Origin: a virus
IMG/VR virus record: IMGVR_UViG_3300027754_000045
Coordinates: 89,851-153,850 of that record
Direction: 5' to 3' (one strand)
Length of the DNA: 64,000 bases
Shown here: positions 52,251-59,147 of the stretch, one piece after another
How the letters are laid out: the number at the start of each line of letters is the position of its first letter
How positions within the stretch are numbered: the stretch's first letter is position 1
Notes under the pieces: model-generated
The model's input: only the letters and a program-made list of their open reading frames with translations
Told to the model about the DNA's origin: nothing
Databases searched by the model: none
Made by a program: the position numbers and the translations under genes

Positions 52251-52469
52251 TTAGTCAATGTCTACCGCCTTTGTTGCATACCATTCTTCGTGGCTCTCAT
52301 CTTTAGAAAACTCTTTCAGGAAATTTTCTTCTGATCCTTCATAATAATAAAACATTTCATCCTCATCTTCGTGATCCATGTCAAGAGTTCCTATCTTGGC
52401 ATAGAAATCTGAATCTACATCTTTATAATGAATCATTACAACAAACCATGTTCCGTTTTCTTTGTTCAT
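52251..52469 (-). CDS. Small acidic hypothetical protein
   Basis: 72 residues, with a beta-rich start (TWFVVMIHYKDVDSDFYAKIGTL) and an acidic region (DHEDEDEMFYYYEGSEENF). GGAATTGAG lies before the ATG. No family recognised. Confidence 0.6.
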   Translation of the reverse strand: MNKENGTWFVVMIHYKDVDSDFYAKIGTLDMDHEDEDEMFYYYEGSEENFLKEFSKDESHEEWYATKAVDID

Positions 52470-52471
52470 GT

Positions 52472-52750
52472 TTACTCAATTCCTTGAATTACATGAATCT
52501 CTACGATAGAATCATTACGGAATGAACGCCACTCCTCAATATCCAAGTCAAAGATTGCTGTAGTATTATCTTGTTTCTTATGATTATACTTACGATCACG
52601 CCATTCTTTCGGCATCAACTCAAGGTTCATTGTGCCACGCAACTTGCGTAACGATCCGTCTGCCTTTACAAAGGTTACTCGCAGGTAACCTTTGAATTGC
52701 TTTAGATTCTCAAGTGCTTCCGTACTCCATGCTTGTGTAAGCGTACTCAT
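52472..52750 (-). CDS. SH3-fold phage accessory protein
   Basis: 92 residues. LRVTFVKADGSLRKLRGTMNLELMP...IFDLDIEEWRSFRNDSIVEI is the pattern of a small beta-barrel family common in T4-like and other phages, typically described as SH3 beta-barrel fold proteins. Probably binds nucleic acid or protein, but function is not established. ATGA overlap with the upstream gene. Confidence 0.75.
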   Translation of the reverse strand: MSTLTQAWSTEALENLKQFKGYLRVTFVKADGSLRKLRGTMNLELMPKEWRDRKYNHKKQDNTTAIFDLDIEEWRSFRNDSIVEIHVIQGIE

Positions 52751-53130
52751 TGCATATCTCCTTCGGTTTGGGGTTTAGTGTCCAGTTCTCCACATTGCGC
52801 CAATTCAAGTTTCAGCATCATATTTTGATTCTCGGCTTCACGCAACTGCTGATTCAATCCAATGATTCTGCCTAGTGTGATGCCAAGATACTCGGTAGTC
52901 TTTTCACACAACTGTGTGAAATTATTGACTGGCTCAGGCTCTACATTTTCTGAAATGCTGTCAATAAACTCAAGAGAGTCTGACATCTTATCAACAATAT
53001 CTTTCACATCACGACACAGGTCAACAACTTCGCCAATGTCCATTGCTTTATCATAATTAAATCCCAAAGCAACTTCGTCGGGAGCATTTTCAACAACATG
53101 GCTGATAAACTGGTCATAGGTAGGTTTCAT
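52747..53130 (-). CDS. Helical hypothetical protein
   Basis: 127 residues, acidic. The N-terminal half is helical (VVDLCRDVKDIVDKMSDSLEFIDSI); the C-terminal part (IIGLNQQLREAENQNMMLKLEL) is a coiled-coil. ATGA overlap with the 39-residue gene upstream. Function unknown. Confidence 0.65.
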   Translation of the reverse strand: MKPTYDQFISHVVENAPDEVALGFNYDKAMDIGEVVDLCRDVKDIVDKMSDSLEFIDSISENVEPEPVNNFTQLCEKTTEYLGITLGRIIGLNQQLREAENQNMMLKLELAQCGELDTKPQTEGDMQ

Positions 53131-53246
53131 CGGTAATCCTCTCGGTAATCGGTTGTGTCCATTTGAAAGTCATAATCTACATCATCAAGTACATACTCTT
53201 GGTAGAGTTCATTCATGTATTCATTGTATTCAGGTTCGTCGTTCAT
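53127..53246 (-). CDS. 39-residue acidic protein at a leaderless start
   Basis: MNDEPEYNEYMNELYQEYVL followed by 19 mostly acidic and tyrosine-containing residues. The ATG is seven bases after the -10 at 53253, and the TGA overlaps the next ATG (ATGA). It contains seven tyrosines. It may act both as a product and as a translation starter for the operon. Confidence 0.65.
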   Translation of the reverse strand: MNDEPEYNEYMNELYQEYVLDDVDYDFQMDTTDYREDYR

Positions 53247-53252
53247 GTGTGT

Positions 53253-53280
53253 ATTGTAGCAAAGTTTTATGGTATGTCAA
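53253..53280 (-). promoter_or_regulatory. Sigma-70 promoter TTGACA-16-TACAAT, leaderless geometry
   Basis: Minus-strand TTGACA (53280-53275) and GCTACAAT with TACAAT at 53258-53253. The ATG at 53246 is the predicted first transcribed base. Confidence 0.8.
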
Positions 53281-53296
53281 GTAGGTAATCAAATAA

Positions 53297-53485
53297 TTAT
53301 AAAATTTCTTCAACTTCGTCTAGCCAACATTCGTTGTTAAATGACAGATTAGAAGTTAATTGTTTTGTCTGATCTGTTACTTCCGCAACGATCCATTCGT
53401 TGTCATCCTCATTGTTTGCATCACACTCAATAATGATATGAAGTCTGATTTTCTTTGGTATATTATTATTTGGTGTATCGTTCAT
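53297..53485 (-). CDS. Small hypothetical protein
   Basis: 62 residues with a beta-strand IRLHIIIECDANNEDDNEWIVAEV and an acidic tail. The ATG at 53485 forms an ATGA overlap with the HicA-like gene and has GGAG upstream; the longer start at 53509 is less well placed. Function unknown; proximity to a HicA-like protein is notable, but no HicB pattern is seen. Confidence 0.55.
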   Translation of the reverse strand: MNDTPNNNIPKKIRLHIIIECDANNEDDNEWIVAEVTDQTKQLTSNLSFNNECWLDEVEEIL

Positions 53486-53715
53486 ATTGTTCTCCACGGA
53501 TATGCCCATTCTTGCAGTTCGATTTGTTCAGCCACAAACAGTTTAAGTTTGCGTGTGCTTGCCAAGAATGTGCCTCGGCTGTGATGAGTGAGTTTATACA
53601 TCCTTGTTTTTTTGCCATTCGGCGTTGAGAATATAATAACAGATTTTATTTTCAAGAATTTCCATCCTTGCTGTTCAAGCAATTTCCTACATTCTTTCAC
53701 ACTAAGTTTAGTCAT
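53482..53715 (-). CDS. HicA-like small protein
   Basis: 77 residues. KECRKLLEQQGWKFLKIKSVIIFSTPNGKKTRMYKLTHHS has the helix-strand-strand order of HicA toxins (a double-stranded RNA-binding fold), but the catalytic His pattern is only loosely kept. It may be a non-toxic relative. It overlaps the upstream HNH gene by eight bases and the next gene by ATGA. Confidence 0.45.
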   Translation of the reverse strand: MTKLSVKECRKLLEQQGWKFLKIKSVIIFSTPNGKKTRMYKLTHHSRGTFLASTRKLKLFVAEQIELQEWAYPWRTI

Positions 53716-54325
53716 GTTCTAGACTCCGAAGAAAGTCATTGAACTCCATATCAGACTCCATCTTGTCGAAGTGTTCTTTGTGCGAGTCTGCGAAATTAGT
53801 TGCGGCATCAACACCTAGTCTGTCAAGGTAAACTTCCAATAGTTTGGGCAACAACTTGATTCCCTGATCTGTCATCTTGCTACCTTTACGGCAATTCTCG
53901 GCTTCTGAAATAACCTGCCAGTTTACAGGATGATCCAAGCCACCCAATACAATAGGAACAATATGATCTATATGGTATTGGATTCCAAGTTCTTTCTCCA
54001 GTCTGACACACTCTGAAATTAGTTTACCACGCACAATCATTTCATCGTCTGTTAATTTAATATAAATTTGTTTCATTCGTGATCTCCTCTTGAAGTTCGC
54101 ATTTATCATGTTAATACGACTACGGACTGGGTTGTTTAATCTTGCTTTACGCTGTCGATCTCTGTTTTCTTGTGTGTGAGTAGCATTGTATTTTGTGCGA
54201 TAGGCTTTGATTTCTGCTGATTTGATTGCTCGATACTCTGCTCTACGCAATAATATCTTTGCACGATTTGCCACATAGTGTCTGCGTGAACACGCCGCTT
54301 GATCTTTTGGATTAGAGTATGTCAT
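53708..54325 (-). CDS. HNH endonuclease
   Basis: 205 residues. The nuclease core is YHIDHIVPIVLGGLDHPVNWQVISEAENCRKGSK near 115-150, a standard HNH motif. The N-terminal part is Arg-rich and probably binds DNA. Likely a free-standing homing or host-DNA-degrading nuclease. It overlaps its neighbours on both sides (ATGA upstream), so if it arrived by homing it is now integrated in the operon's coupling. Confidence 0.85.
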   Translation of the reverse strand: MTYSNPKDQAACSRRHYVANRAKILLRRAEYRAIKSAEIKAYRTKYNATHTQENRDRQRKARLNNPVRSRINMINANFKRRSRMKQIYIKLTDDEMIVRGKLISECVRLEKELGIQYHIDHIVPIVLGGLDHPVNWQVISEAENCRKGSKMTDQGIKLLPKLLEVYLDRLGVDAATNFADSHKEHFDKMESDMEFNDFLRSLEHD

Positions 54326-54546
54326 GGTGTCATGTTCTCCGCTTTGTATACAATACCAACCAAGAACTTAGCCGCATCACAGGCAGCAATGAATTGCAGT
54401 TGATTGTACTCTTTAAGATTCCGTGCATTATCCTTCGCTTGGGCAATAGCCGCCGACTCTTGTGATTCAATGATTGCAAGAGTCTTGTTGCGAGCATTAC
54501 GCAATTTGGTGAATTGATCATCCAAAACGCCATCATACTCTTTCAT
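54322..54546 (-). CDS. Small helical hypothetical protein
   Basis: 74 residues, predicted long helix (QFTKLRNARNKTLAIIESQESAAIAQAKDNARNLKEYN) then a hydrophobic segment. AAGGAAATAT precedes the ATG, which lies inside the end of the upstream gene. Function unknown. Confidence 0.6.
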   Translation of the reverse strand: MKEYDGVLDDQFTKLRNARNKTLAIIESQESAAIAQAKDNARNLKEYNQLQFIAACDAAKFLVGIVYKAENMTP

Positions 54547-54757
54547 TGGTATATTTCCTTTCGTTTGCTTCGCATTGACCGTTCATCCATGCAGACTCGT
54601 TTGCTTCGCATTGACCACTCATCCATGCAGACTCAATTAAATTTTTAAATGTTTCAATGGTGATATGAACATGATTCGTATGTTCGGGTGGAGTGAGTGC
54701 GAGTGCGATTTTAAGGAAATACTCTTTATTGATTTCCTGTTGTGTCATCTTCTCCAT
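54533..54757 (-). CDS. Small protein paralogous to the next upstream gene, with internal duplication
   Basis: 74 residues. LTPPEHT.HV.ITIETFKNLI.SAWMSGQCE aligns with the neighbouring 66-residue protein. Near the C terminus ESAWMSGQCEAN is repeated as ESAWMNGQCEAN, encoded by a 36-bp direct duplication. TAATG overlap with the upstream gene. Function unknown; no metal-site pattern beyond single Cys. Confidence 0.65.
   Translation of the reverse strand: MEKMTQQEINKEYFLKIALALTPPEHTNHVHITIETFKNLIESAWMSGQCEANESAWMNGQCEANERKYTNERV
54561..54632. repeat. 36-bp tandem duplication
   Basis: Two 36-bp units, 54561-54596 and 54597-54632, differ at two adjacent bases. The duplication is in frame and doubles a 12-residue block in the 74-residue protein. 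Confidence 0.95.
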
Positions 54758-54957
54758 TATGATGCAATCTCCTGCAATTCTTTGTTTGTTATCTCTAGTT
54801 GTTCACACTTGCCACCGATCCACGCCATGCCGATCAGGTTCTTGAATGCTTCAACGCTGATGTCAACACGATCCTTCGTGTGTTCGGGTGGAGTGAGTAC
54901 AATGCCGATGTTTACGATAAAATCCTCAGACATGGTTGTTTTTTGTGTGTCGCTCAT
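54757..54957 (-). CDS. Small protein, paralogue of its downstream neighbour
   Basis: 66 residues. LTPPEHTKDRVDISVEAFKNLIGMAW.GGKCE matches the protein encoded next downstream, indicating a tandem gene duplication. ATGA overlap with the upstream gene. Function unknown. Confidence 0.65.
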   Translation of the reverse strand: MSDTQKTTMSEDFIVNIGIVLTPPEHTKDRVDISVEAFKNLIGMAWIGGKCEQLEITNKELQEIAS

Positions 54958-55304
54958 GATTTGATTATAACCTCGATTTGTTGCGGTGTCAAGCGATAAA
55001 ACGAATCTTTCTTAGAATTAACAGAATATATTTGCACAGTAGATGGTACTTTATCACGCACCACTTCTGCGGAGAATACCGTTTCATTACAGATTGTATC
55101 ATAAATGTTGGCTTCACCTGTTGGCAAGCCGTTGCGTAACATATTGACTGCCATCTTGGTTGCCCACGACTCTGCGGCTGCTCGTGTGGCAAAGGTTTCG
55201 TGTGCTTCCAATTCTTCAGCGTCATCGCTGAATGGATTGCAGTATGTTCCTTCGTAGCGTGTGGGTGCGACTGGGTTTCGACGATTTTGTGTTTGATTGC
55301 TCAT
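54954..55304 (-). CDS. Hypothetical protein
   Basis: 116 residues. An Ala-rich helix ETFATRAAAESWATKMAVNMLRNGLPTG follows a polar N terminus; the C terminus is beta-rich (TVQIYSVNSKKDSFYRL). I chose the ATG at 55304, next to a class-2 promoter-like element, instead of the longer frame from 55343. Function unknown. Confidence 0.6.
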   Translation of the reverse strand: MSNQTQNRRNPVAPTRYEGTYCNPFSDDAEELEAHETFATRAAAESWATKMAVNMLRNGLPTGEANIYDTICNETVFSAEVVRDKVPSTVQIYSVNSKKDSFYRLTPQQIEVIIKS

Positions 55305-55307
55305 ACT

Positions 55308-55337
55308 AGTTAAACGCTTGAGTTTGGAGTTTGTGAC
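55308..55337 (-). promoter_or_regulatory. Class-2 promoter-like element (weak -10)
   Basis: Minus-strand GTCACA (55337-55332), 14 bases, then GCGTT with TTAACT around the -10. It keeps the GTCACA-N14-GCGTT spacing of the other class-2 elements, but the -10 is poor. ATG lies four bases beyond. Confidence 0.4.
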
Positions 55338-55717
55338 ACCCATTTTCTATAATTTGTGTAATTTGGAAATCTCGTAAGAATGTTGAAAGAATTTTTTTGT
55401 GTTTTACAGTATTGTGTGAAATGCTGAATACCATCCGTACTGTAGAGTTTAAGTTTAAGTTTCTTGTAATCTTCCCACGATATGATCCAGTATTTTCCTT
55501 TATGGTGTTGCATGATTCCCTTAAATACAGTTTCGTGAGTTAAGAAGTATTTGTGAGTGTCAGGTTTTTGTTTGGTGTGAACAATAACCCAACGCACACA
55601 TTTACCATCACGCCTGACAAGTTGACGAAGGAATACTTTATGTTTTCCGTGTTCAAATTTTCCTGTCATCAAACATATTAAAGAGCCAAATTGTTCGTAT
55701 ATCTTAGGAGATTTCAT
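55310..55717 (-). CDS. Hypothetical protein, possibly of the W-x-W paralogue group
   Basis: 135 residues, basic. HGKHKVFLRQLVRRDGKCVRWVIVHTK resembles the strand-rich start of the downstream-operon family, but with fewer shared residues. The ATG at 55717 with GGAAG upstream is preferred over the TTG at 55729. Last gene in the operon begun at 57061. Confidence 0.55.
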   Translation of the reverse strand: MKSPKIYEQFGSLICLMTGKFEHGKHKVFLRQLVRRDGKCVRWVIVHTKQKPDTHKYFLTHETVFKGIMQHHKGKYWIISWEDYKKLKLKLYSTDGIQHFTQYCKTQKNSFNILTRFPNYTNYRKWVSQTPNSSV

Positions 55718-56045
55718 AATTTCTTCCAAAAATTTTATTGATAAGTTCGGCTCGTTTTAGGATTTCATGAGTTTCTATCATGCTAAAATACTGACGCACA
55801 CATTCTGTTTGATTCTTGCCAATGGCAATTCCAAGATACAATCCGTCATGTTTATCATCGTAAACTACAGGAATACGATATTTGCCTCGTGACTTATACA
55901 TAAGGTTTTTGCAGGGAAGTGCTGAATTATTATGTGATGTTACGATTCTCCATTGCCACATCGTAGCAGATTCTTTAAGAGTTTCTAACCACTTGATCAA
56001 AAAGAATGGGGACTCTCCTTCTAATAGTGTTCTACGCCATTTCAT
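55704..56045 (-). CDS. W-x-W family small protein
   Basis: 113 residues. TMWQWRIVTSHN and a later HDGLYLGIAIGKNQTECVRQYFSMIETHEIL follow the layout of the neighbouring paralogues: an aromatic W-Q-W strand, a Gly-rich turn region, then an amphipathic C-terminal helix. ATGA overlap with the gene upstream. Function unknown. Confidence 0.6.
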   Translation of the reverse strand: MKWRRTLLEGESPFFLIKWLETLKESATMWQWRIVTSHNNSALPCKNLMYKSRGKYRIPVVYDDKHDGLYLGIAIGKNQTECVRQYFSMIETHEILKRAELINKIFGRNYEIS

Positions 56046-56377
56046 AGTGTAACTTTTTCCTGTTGTTTATAGTATTCAACCACTCGCATCACAGTATCGT
56101 GTATCGTCTTGCCGCCGATTGGTTCTTGTCTTGTATCATGTCCAAAAGTATTCCACAGATTAGGAATTGATACTATATACGAACACTTCAAAGCATTTGG
56201 TTTGGGGCATTTCACCATTGTGCCGCTGTATGTGCATGATCTCTCAGTTTCGCCACATCCGTATTCATCATAAATCCACTCCCATTCTGTTGGGGATAAC
56301 TTGCAAATTGATATGAAGTATACGCCACCGTATATGCTACTAGTCGAATACTTTTTTTGTTTCCATTTCATTTTCAT
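56042..56377 (-). CDS. W-x-W family small protein
   Basis: 111 residues, clearly paralogous to the next upstream gene: GVYFISICKLSPTEWEWIYDEYG, SGTMVKCP, IVSIPNLWNTFGHDT, GGKTIHDTVMRVVEYYKQQEK. Beta-rich with a C-terminal helix. ATGA overlaps on both sides. Function unknown. Confidence 0.65.
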   Translation of the reverse strand: MKMKWKQKKYSTSSIYGGVYFISICKLSPTEWEWIYDEYGCGETERSCTYSGTMVKCPKPNALKCSYIVSIPNLWNTFGHDTRQEPIGGKTIHDTVMRVVEYYKQQEKVTL

Positions 56378-56712
56378 AGTTTTGCTTTCTCCTCTTGCTT
56401 TTGCCAGTTTACAAGTCGCATCACAGTTTCGTGTATCGTCATACCCCCGAACATAAGGTCGGGTGTATCCTCTCCGAAAGTTTTCACAGGATTAGGAATT
56501 GTGATTACATGAGTGACACAATCAGATACTCTCGGATATTTCTTGATTGTGCCGTGTGCAGAAAATGTGCCACCTTCAGAATCGTACTCGTTATATGCCC
56601 AGTCCCATTCTTGTGGACTAGAGTTGAAGATACTCTTTGGTGGTAACTTGCGAATTGATACAAAGTATACGCCAGTATCAGTACAATGTTTTTTTGCTTT
56701 CCAATTATTCAT
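56374..56712 (-). CDS. W-x-W family small protein
   Basis: 112 residues from the ATG at 56712, which overlaps the stop of a tiny membrane gene (ATGA). GVYFVSIRKLPPK, QEWDWAYNEYDS, GTIKKYP, VITIPNPVKTFGEDT and GGMTIHETVMRLVNWQKQEEK align with the downstream paralogue. The upstream in-frame extension only shadows the membrane gene. Function unknown. Confidence 0.65.
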   Translation of the reverse strand: MNNWKAKKHCTDTGVYFVSIRKLPPKSIFNSSPQEWDWAYNEYDSEGGTFSAHGTIKKYPRVSDCVTHVITIPNPVKTFGEDTPDLMFGGMTIHETVMRLVNWQKQEEKAKL

Positions 56713-56810
56713 TTGATGCAGTTCCTTATAATGTACAACCAAAAACAAAATCCTAGACTCCAAACAATTACTCTGCCAACTACCACAATCCAGTCGTACT
56801 TGTCTTTCAT
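56709..56810 (-). CDS. Tiny single-pass membrane protein
   Basis: 33 residues, MKDKYDWIVVVGRVIVWSLG then FCFWLYIIRNCIK, with one long hydrophobic helix. ATGA overlaps at both ends make it part of the coupled chain. Function unknown. Confidence 0.65.
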   Translation of the reverse strand: MKDKYDWIVVVGRVIVWSLGFCFWLYIIRNCIK

Positions 56811-57061
56811 ATTTCTATCCCATATCGTAAATCCATGAAACGCTGAACCACACGGAACTGCGTTTCCTCTAAGACAGTTCCAAACCCAAAGTTTGGACTG
56901 CGACTGTGTATCTCGTAGCAGCGTGGACTGGACTGTTCCATTGTGTTGGCATGAAACACATTGTTGTCGAGGAACACAGTCCATTGCCAACTTGTCCTGC
57001 TGATCTTCACAATCCGCAGAGTGCCGCCTTTTACTTTAAGTTCTCGTGAGTATTGTTTCAT
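56807..57061 (-). CDS. W-x-W family protein from a leaderless message
   Basis: 84 residues from the ATG at 57061, exactly at the predicted transcription start; the longer frame upstream is not transcribed from this promoter. KGGTLRIVKISRTSWQWTVFLDNNVFHANTM and a C-terminal FGFGTVLEETQFRVVQRFMD follow the W-x-W family layout. Function unknown. Confidence 0.65.
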   Translation of the reverse strand: MKQYSRELKVKGGTLRIVKISRTSWQWTVFLDNNVFHANTMEQSSPRCYEIHSRSPNFGFGTVLEETQFRVVQRFMDLRYGIEI

Positions 57062-57067
57062 AGTGTG

Positions 57068-57096
57068 ATTGTACCAAAGGTTGTGGGGTGTGTCAA
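57068..57096 (-). promoter_or_regulatory. Sigma-70 promoter TTGACA-17-TACAAT, leaderless geometry
   Basis: Minus-strand TTGACA (57096-57091) and TACAAT (57073-57068); ATG starts seven bases after the -10. Confidence 0.8.
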
Positions 57097-57123
57097 GTGG
57101 AAAACCAAATAAATTTAATAATT

Positions 57124-57207
57124 TTAATCTAATAGTTCGGGTGCAATAATCATCATTCCGACCAACAGAATGATACAGACTACGACAATGGCGGCAATCA
57201 ATATCAT
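57124..57207 (-). CDS. Tiny membrane peptide
   Basis: 27 residues, almost entirely hydrophobic (MILIAAIVVVCIILLVGMMI then IAPELLD). The ATG overlaps the stop of the preceding tiny membrane gene (ATGA). Last gene before the promoter at 57068-57096. Function unknown. Confidence 0.55.
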   Translation of the reverse strand: MILIAAIVVVCIILLVGMMIIAPELLD

Positions 57208-57311
57208 GTGCCGTCCTCGTAGAAGATGGCATTCAAGACAAACGACAGGCATCCCAAAGCAAGGTAACCAACCACAACCCAACACATAAACTTGTACGCT
57301 AACTCTAACAT
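57204..57311 (-). CDS. Tiny single-pass membrane protein
   Basis: 35 residues, MLELAYKFMCWVVVGYLALG then CLSFVLNAIFYEDGT. AGGAG precedes the ATG, which overlaps the stop of the 140-residue gene. It is followed by an ATGA overlap with a second tiny membrane gene. Function unknown. Confidence 0.6.
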   Translation of the reverse strand: MLELAYKFMCWVVVGYLALGCLSFVLNAIFYEDGT

Positions 57312-57727
57312 AATACTTTCTCCTGTAATCCTAAACCTATTTTCTGATTCAATACATTCTGTTTCATCCAACGACTCCTAACAATGAACCGAATCACGGC
57401 AGGAACTAGACGCTTGCCCTTTGTGCCGCACTCTGTGTCAAGCATGATCCAGTCCCTTTCCTTGCCAATACAGCCCCACAATTCTTTGATGGTGTAGCGA
57501 TTAGTATAGAATCTGCCTTCTTCTGCCATGTCCATGATGTCAACATACCAAACGCCACCTTGCAGAATGGCATGACCACGATAGAAGGTGTAGTCCCATA
57601 CGCCATACTCATCAGGTTGCTCTGCCCTTTTCTGATAAGTCCATTGCCATAGATCATCATGTTGTTTTACACGATTGGCTTGAAATTCATCGCCACACTT
57701 CAGAGTCTTTATGATACGGTCTTTCAT
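57305..57727 (-). CDS. W-x-W family hypothetical protein
   Basis: 140 residues. HDDLWQWTYQKRAEQPDEYG, FYRGHAILQGGVWYVDIMDM and a C-terminal helix resemble the W-x-W paralogues of the next operon. ATGA overlap with the upstream gene. Function unknown. Confidence 0.65.
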   Translation of the reverse strand: MKDRIIKTLKCGDEFQANRVKQHDDLWQWTYQKRAEQPDEYGVWDYTFYRGHAILQGGVWYVDIMDMAEEGRFYTNRYTIKELWGCIGKERDWIMLDTECGTKGKRLVPAVIRFIVRSRWMKQNVLNQKIGLGLQEKVLC

Positions 57728-58104
57728 GTTGGCTCTTTGTAGTCTGTTATGATGTCTGATATGCTACATTGTCGGATTATATCTTCCACGGCTTGGGTTG
57801 GAGTCGTGCCGTGTCCCACTATGCCTTTGAATGTGTCTTTCAAACACGCATCACGCTTACGCTTCGCAATGTAGGAAACACTCTCTTGTATACGCATAAA
57901 CATCATAAATTCCGTATTCTGTCCTGTGCTTTCAGAGATAAGCCACTCAAGATGGTTCACCGCACTTTCTTTGGTTGTACCATGTCCGACTAGATCATCG
58001 TGCTGTAGCGACAGGGCAAGGAATGTGGTAACCTTTACGATATCAAAACCGTAGGTGGCACTATAAACATTGTCATCAGGATATGGGTAGGATTTGTCGA
58101 TCAT
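57724..58104 (-). CDS. Protein with two HicB-like G-x-G-x-T repeats
   Basis: 126 residues from the ATG at 58104 (ATGA overlap). Two segments, DDLVGHGTTKESAVNHLEWLI and KGIVGHGTTPTQAVEDII, repeat the turn-and-helix signature seen in HicB-type antitoxin folds. The next upstream larger gene has the same repeats, so they are related. Function unknown. Confidence 0.6.
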   Translation of the reverse strand: MIDKSYPYPDDNVYSATYGFDIVKVTTFLALSLQHDDLVGHGTTKESAVNHLEWLISESTGQNTEFMMFMRIQESVSYIAKRKRDACLKDTFKGIVGHGTTPTQAVEDIIRQCSISDIITDYKEPT

Positions 58105-58268
58105 TTGAACGCCTCTTGCAACTGAATGTACTTCCATTCTTCGCCGCCCAGTCTGTCATGCCAACACACTTCTTCTACGGCTTCCTGCGTAGGGTAGGCA
58201 GAGTGGGGTTGCCATTCTCCCCAAATACGGCTCTGCTCGTCTAGTCTGCGAACTAATAATAAAAACAT
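58101..58268 (-). CDS. Small hypothetical protein
   Basis: 55 residues, MFLLLVRRLDEQSRIWGEWQ continuing to EEWKYIQLQEAFK. TAATG overlap upstream and ATGA overlap downstream make it part of the coupled chain. Contains a YPTQEAVEEV helix reminiscent of the neighbouring repeats. Function unknown. Confidence 0.65.
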   Translation of the reverse strand: MFLLLVRRLDEQSRIWGEWQPHSAYPTQEAVEEVCWHDRLGGEEWKYIQLQEAFK

Positions 58269-58570
58269 TATTTGCCACCTTTCTTGTTAAGTTGTTGGTC
58301 TAGATCATGTAGTGCGCCTTCACGAGTATCGCCACGACCTACGCAGTCGTTTTCACCGTCTTGAAATGCCACCCACCAACGAGATTCCGACAAGCGTATC
58401 TTGCAGTCTTGCCATACGATCTCGTCCATTGAGTTGCGATTGTACTCCCTGACGGCTTGGCGCAGATTGGCTTCGGCTTCCGACGAAGTGCCGCCTGTGC
58501 CAACCAAGCCATCTTCCTGTCGTGCTTCGAATACAATGTGTTCTAGAATGTGTTTTTGTGCAGTTGTCAT
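58268..58570 (-). CDS. Protein with two HicB-like repeats
   Basis: 100 residues. DGLVGTGGTSSEAEANLRQAV and DCVGRGDTREGALHDLDQQL are two copies of the G-x-G-x-T...A...L element, each preceded by strands (HIVFEAR, WWVAFQDGE). First gene of its operon, with a class-2 promoter directly upstream. Function unknown; HicB-fold similarity is inference. Confidence 0.65.
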   Translation of the reverse strand: MTTAQKHILEHIVFEARQEDGLVGTGGTSSEAEANLRQAVREYNRNSMDEIVWQDCKIRLSESRWWVAFQDGENDCVGRGDTREGALHDLDQQLNKKGGK

Positions 58571-58573
58571 ATT

Positions 58574-58603
58574 AGTGTAACGCTTTCTTTGTTGGAGTGT
58601 GAC
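58574..58603 (-). promoter_or_regulatory. Class-2 promoter element GTCACA-N14-GCGTT-ACACT
   Basis: Minus-strand GTCACA (58603-58598), 14 bases, GCGTTACACT. The ATG at 58570 begins four bases after the -10 hexamer TACACT. Confidence 0.55.
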
Positions 58604-58618
58604 AGAATAAAATTAAAA

Positions 58619-59068
58619 TTATCCGTTTTGCTCATAAGAGTTGTGGTGAAGGTGAAGTTCGGTGCGCCAATCGTAGGTGGCAGGGTCGTTACCGTCCCAA
58701 TGACCGTCATTAACAGTAACACCACAGCGACGATCCATGAGTTGGGCTTCCTGTTGGGCTTCAGAGCCATCATAGGGATTAACAGAATAAAAGTCTGCGA
58801 GTCGGCGTGTGGACTCCTCTTGATTCAGGATCATGGTGTCACCTTCTACCTCTGCCACCGCAGTCCACATGAGGCGGCAACAAGCCATGTCTAACTCGTC
58901 GGTAAACCAATAGAGTACATCACGAAACAGGCGATCTGTGCCGAATCGAAATACCGCTTTGCAGTATCCGTCACCATCATGTCCTGCTGAGTGCAGGGGA
59001 CGAAGGCGAGCATTGCGTGAGGCAAAGGTCTGGGCGAAGTCAGAGTATTGTGAGAGTGTTGGAGTCAT
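58619..59068 (-). CDS. Hypothetical protein
   Basis: 149 residues from the ATG at 59068, chosen for AAGGAAC five bases upstream; the frame is open to 59104. Contains a Cys/Trp-rich region (ELDMACCRLMWTAVAEVEGDTM) and a C-terminal TYDWRTELHLHHN. No family recognised. Probably transcribed from a weak sigma-70-like element at 59119-59147. Confidence 0.6.
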   Translation of the reverse strand: MTPTLSQYSDFAQTFASRNARLRPLHSAGHDGDGYCKAVFRFGTDRLFRDVLYWFTDELDMACCRLMWTAVAEVEGDTMILNQEESTRRLADFYSVNPYDGSEAQQEAQLMDRRCGVTVNDGHWDGNDPATYDWRTELHLHHNSYEQNG

Positions 59069-59118
59069 TGTGTTCCTTGAGTGGGGTGCGATTTTGGCGA
59101 ACATTCGCCGTTTTGAGC

Positions 59119-59147
59119 ATCTTAACCGCAGTTTGCCCCTTTGTCAA
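59119..59147 (-). promoter_or_regulatory. Sigma-70-like promoter TTGACA-17-TAAGAT
   Basis: Minus-strand perfect -35 (59147-59142) with the TTTACCACTTGACAA context shared with the other promoters. The -10 TAAGAT (59124-59119) matches four of six. Leader about 44 nt to the ATG at 59068. Confidence 0.5.
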
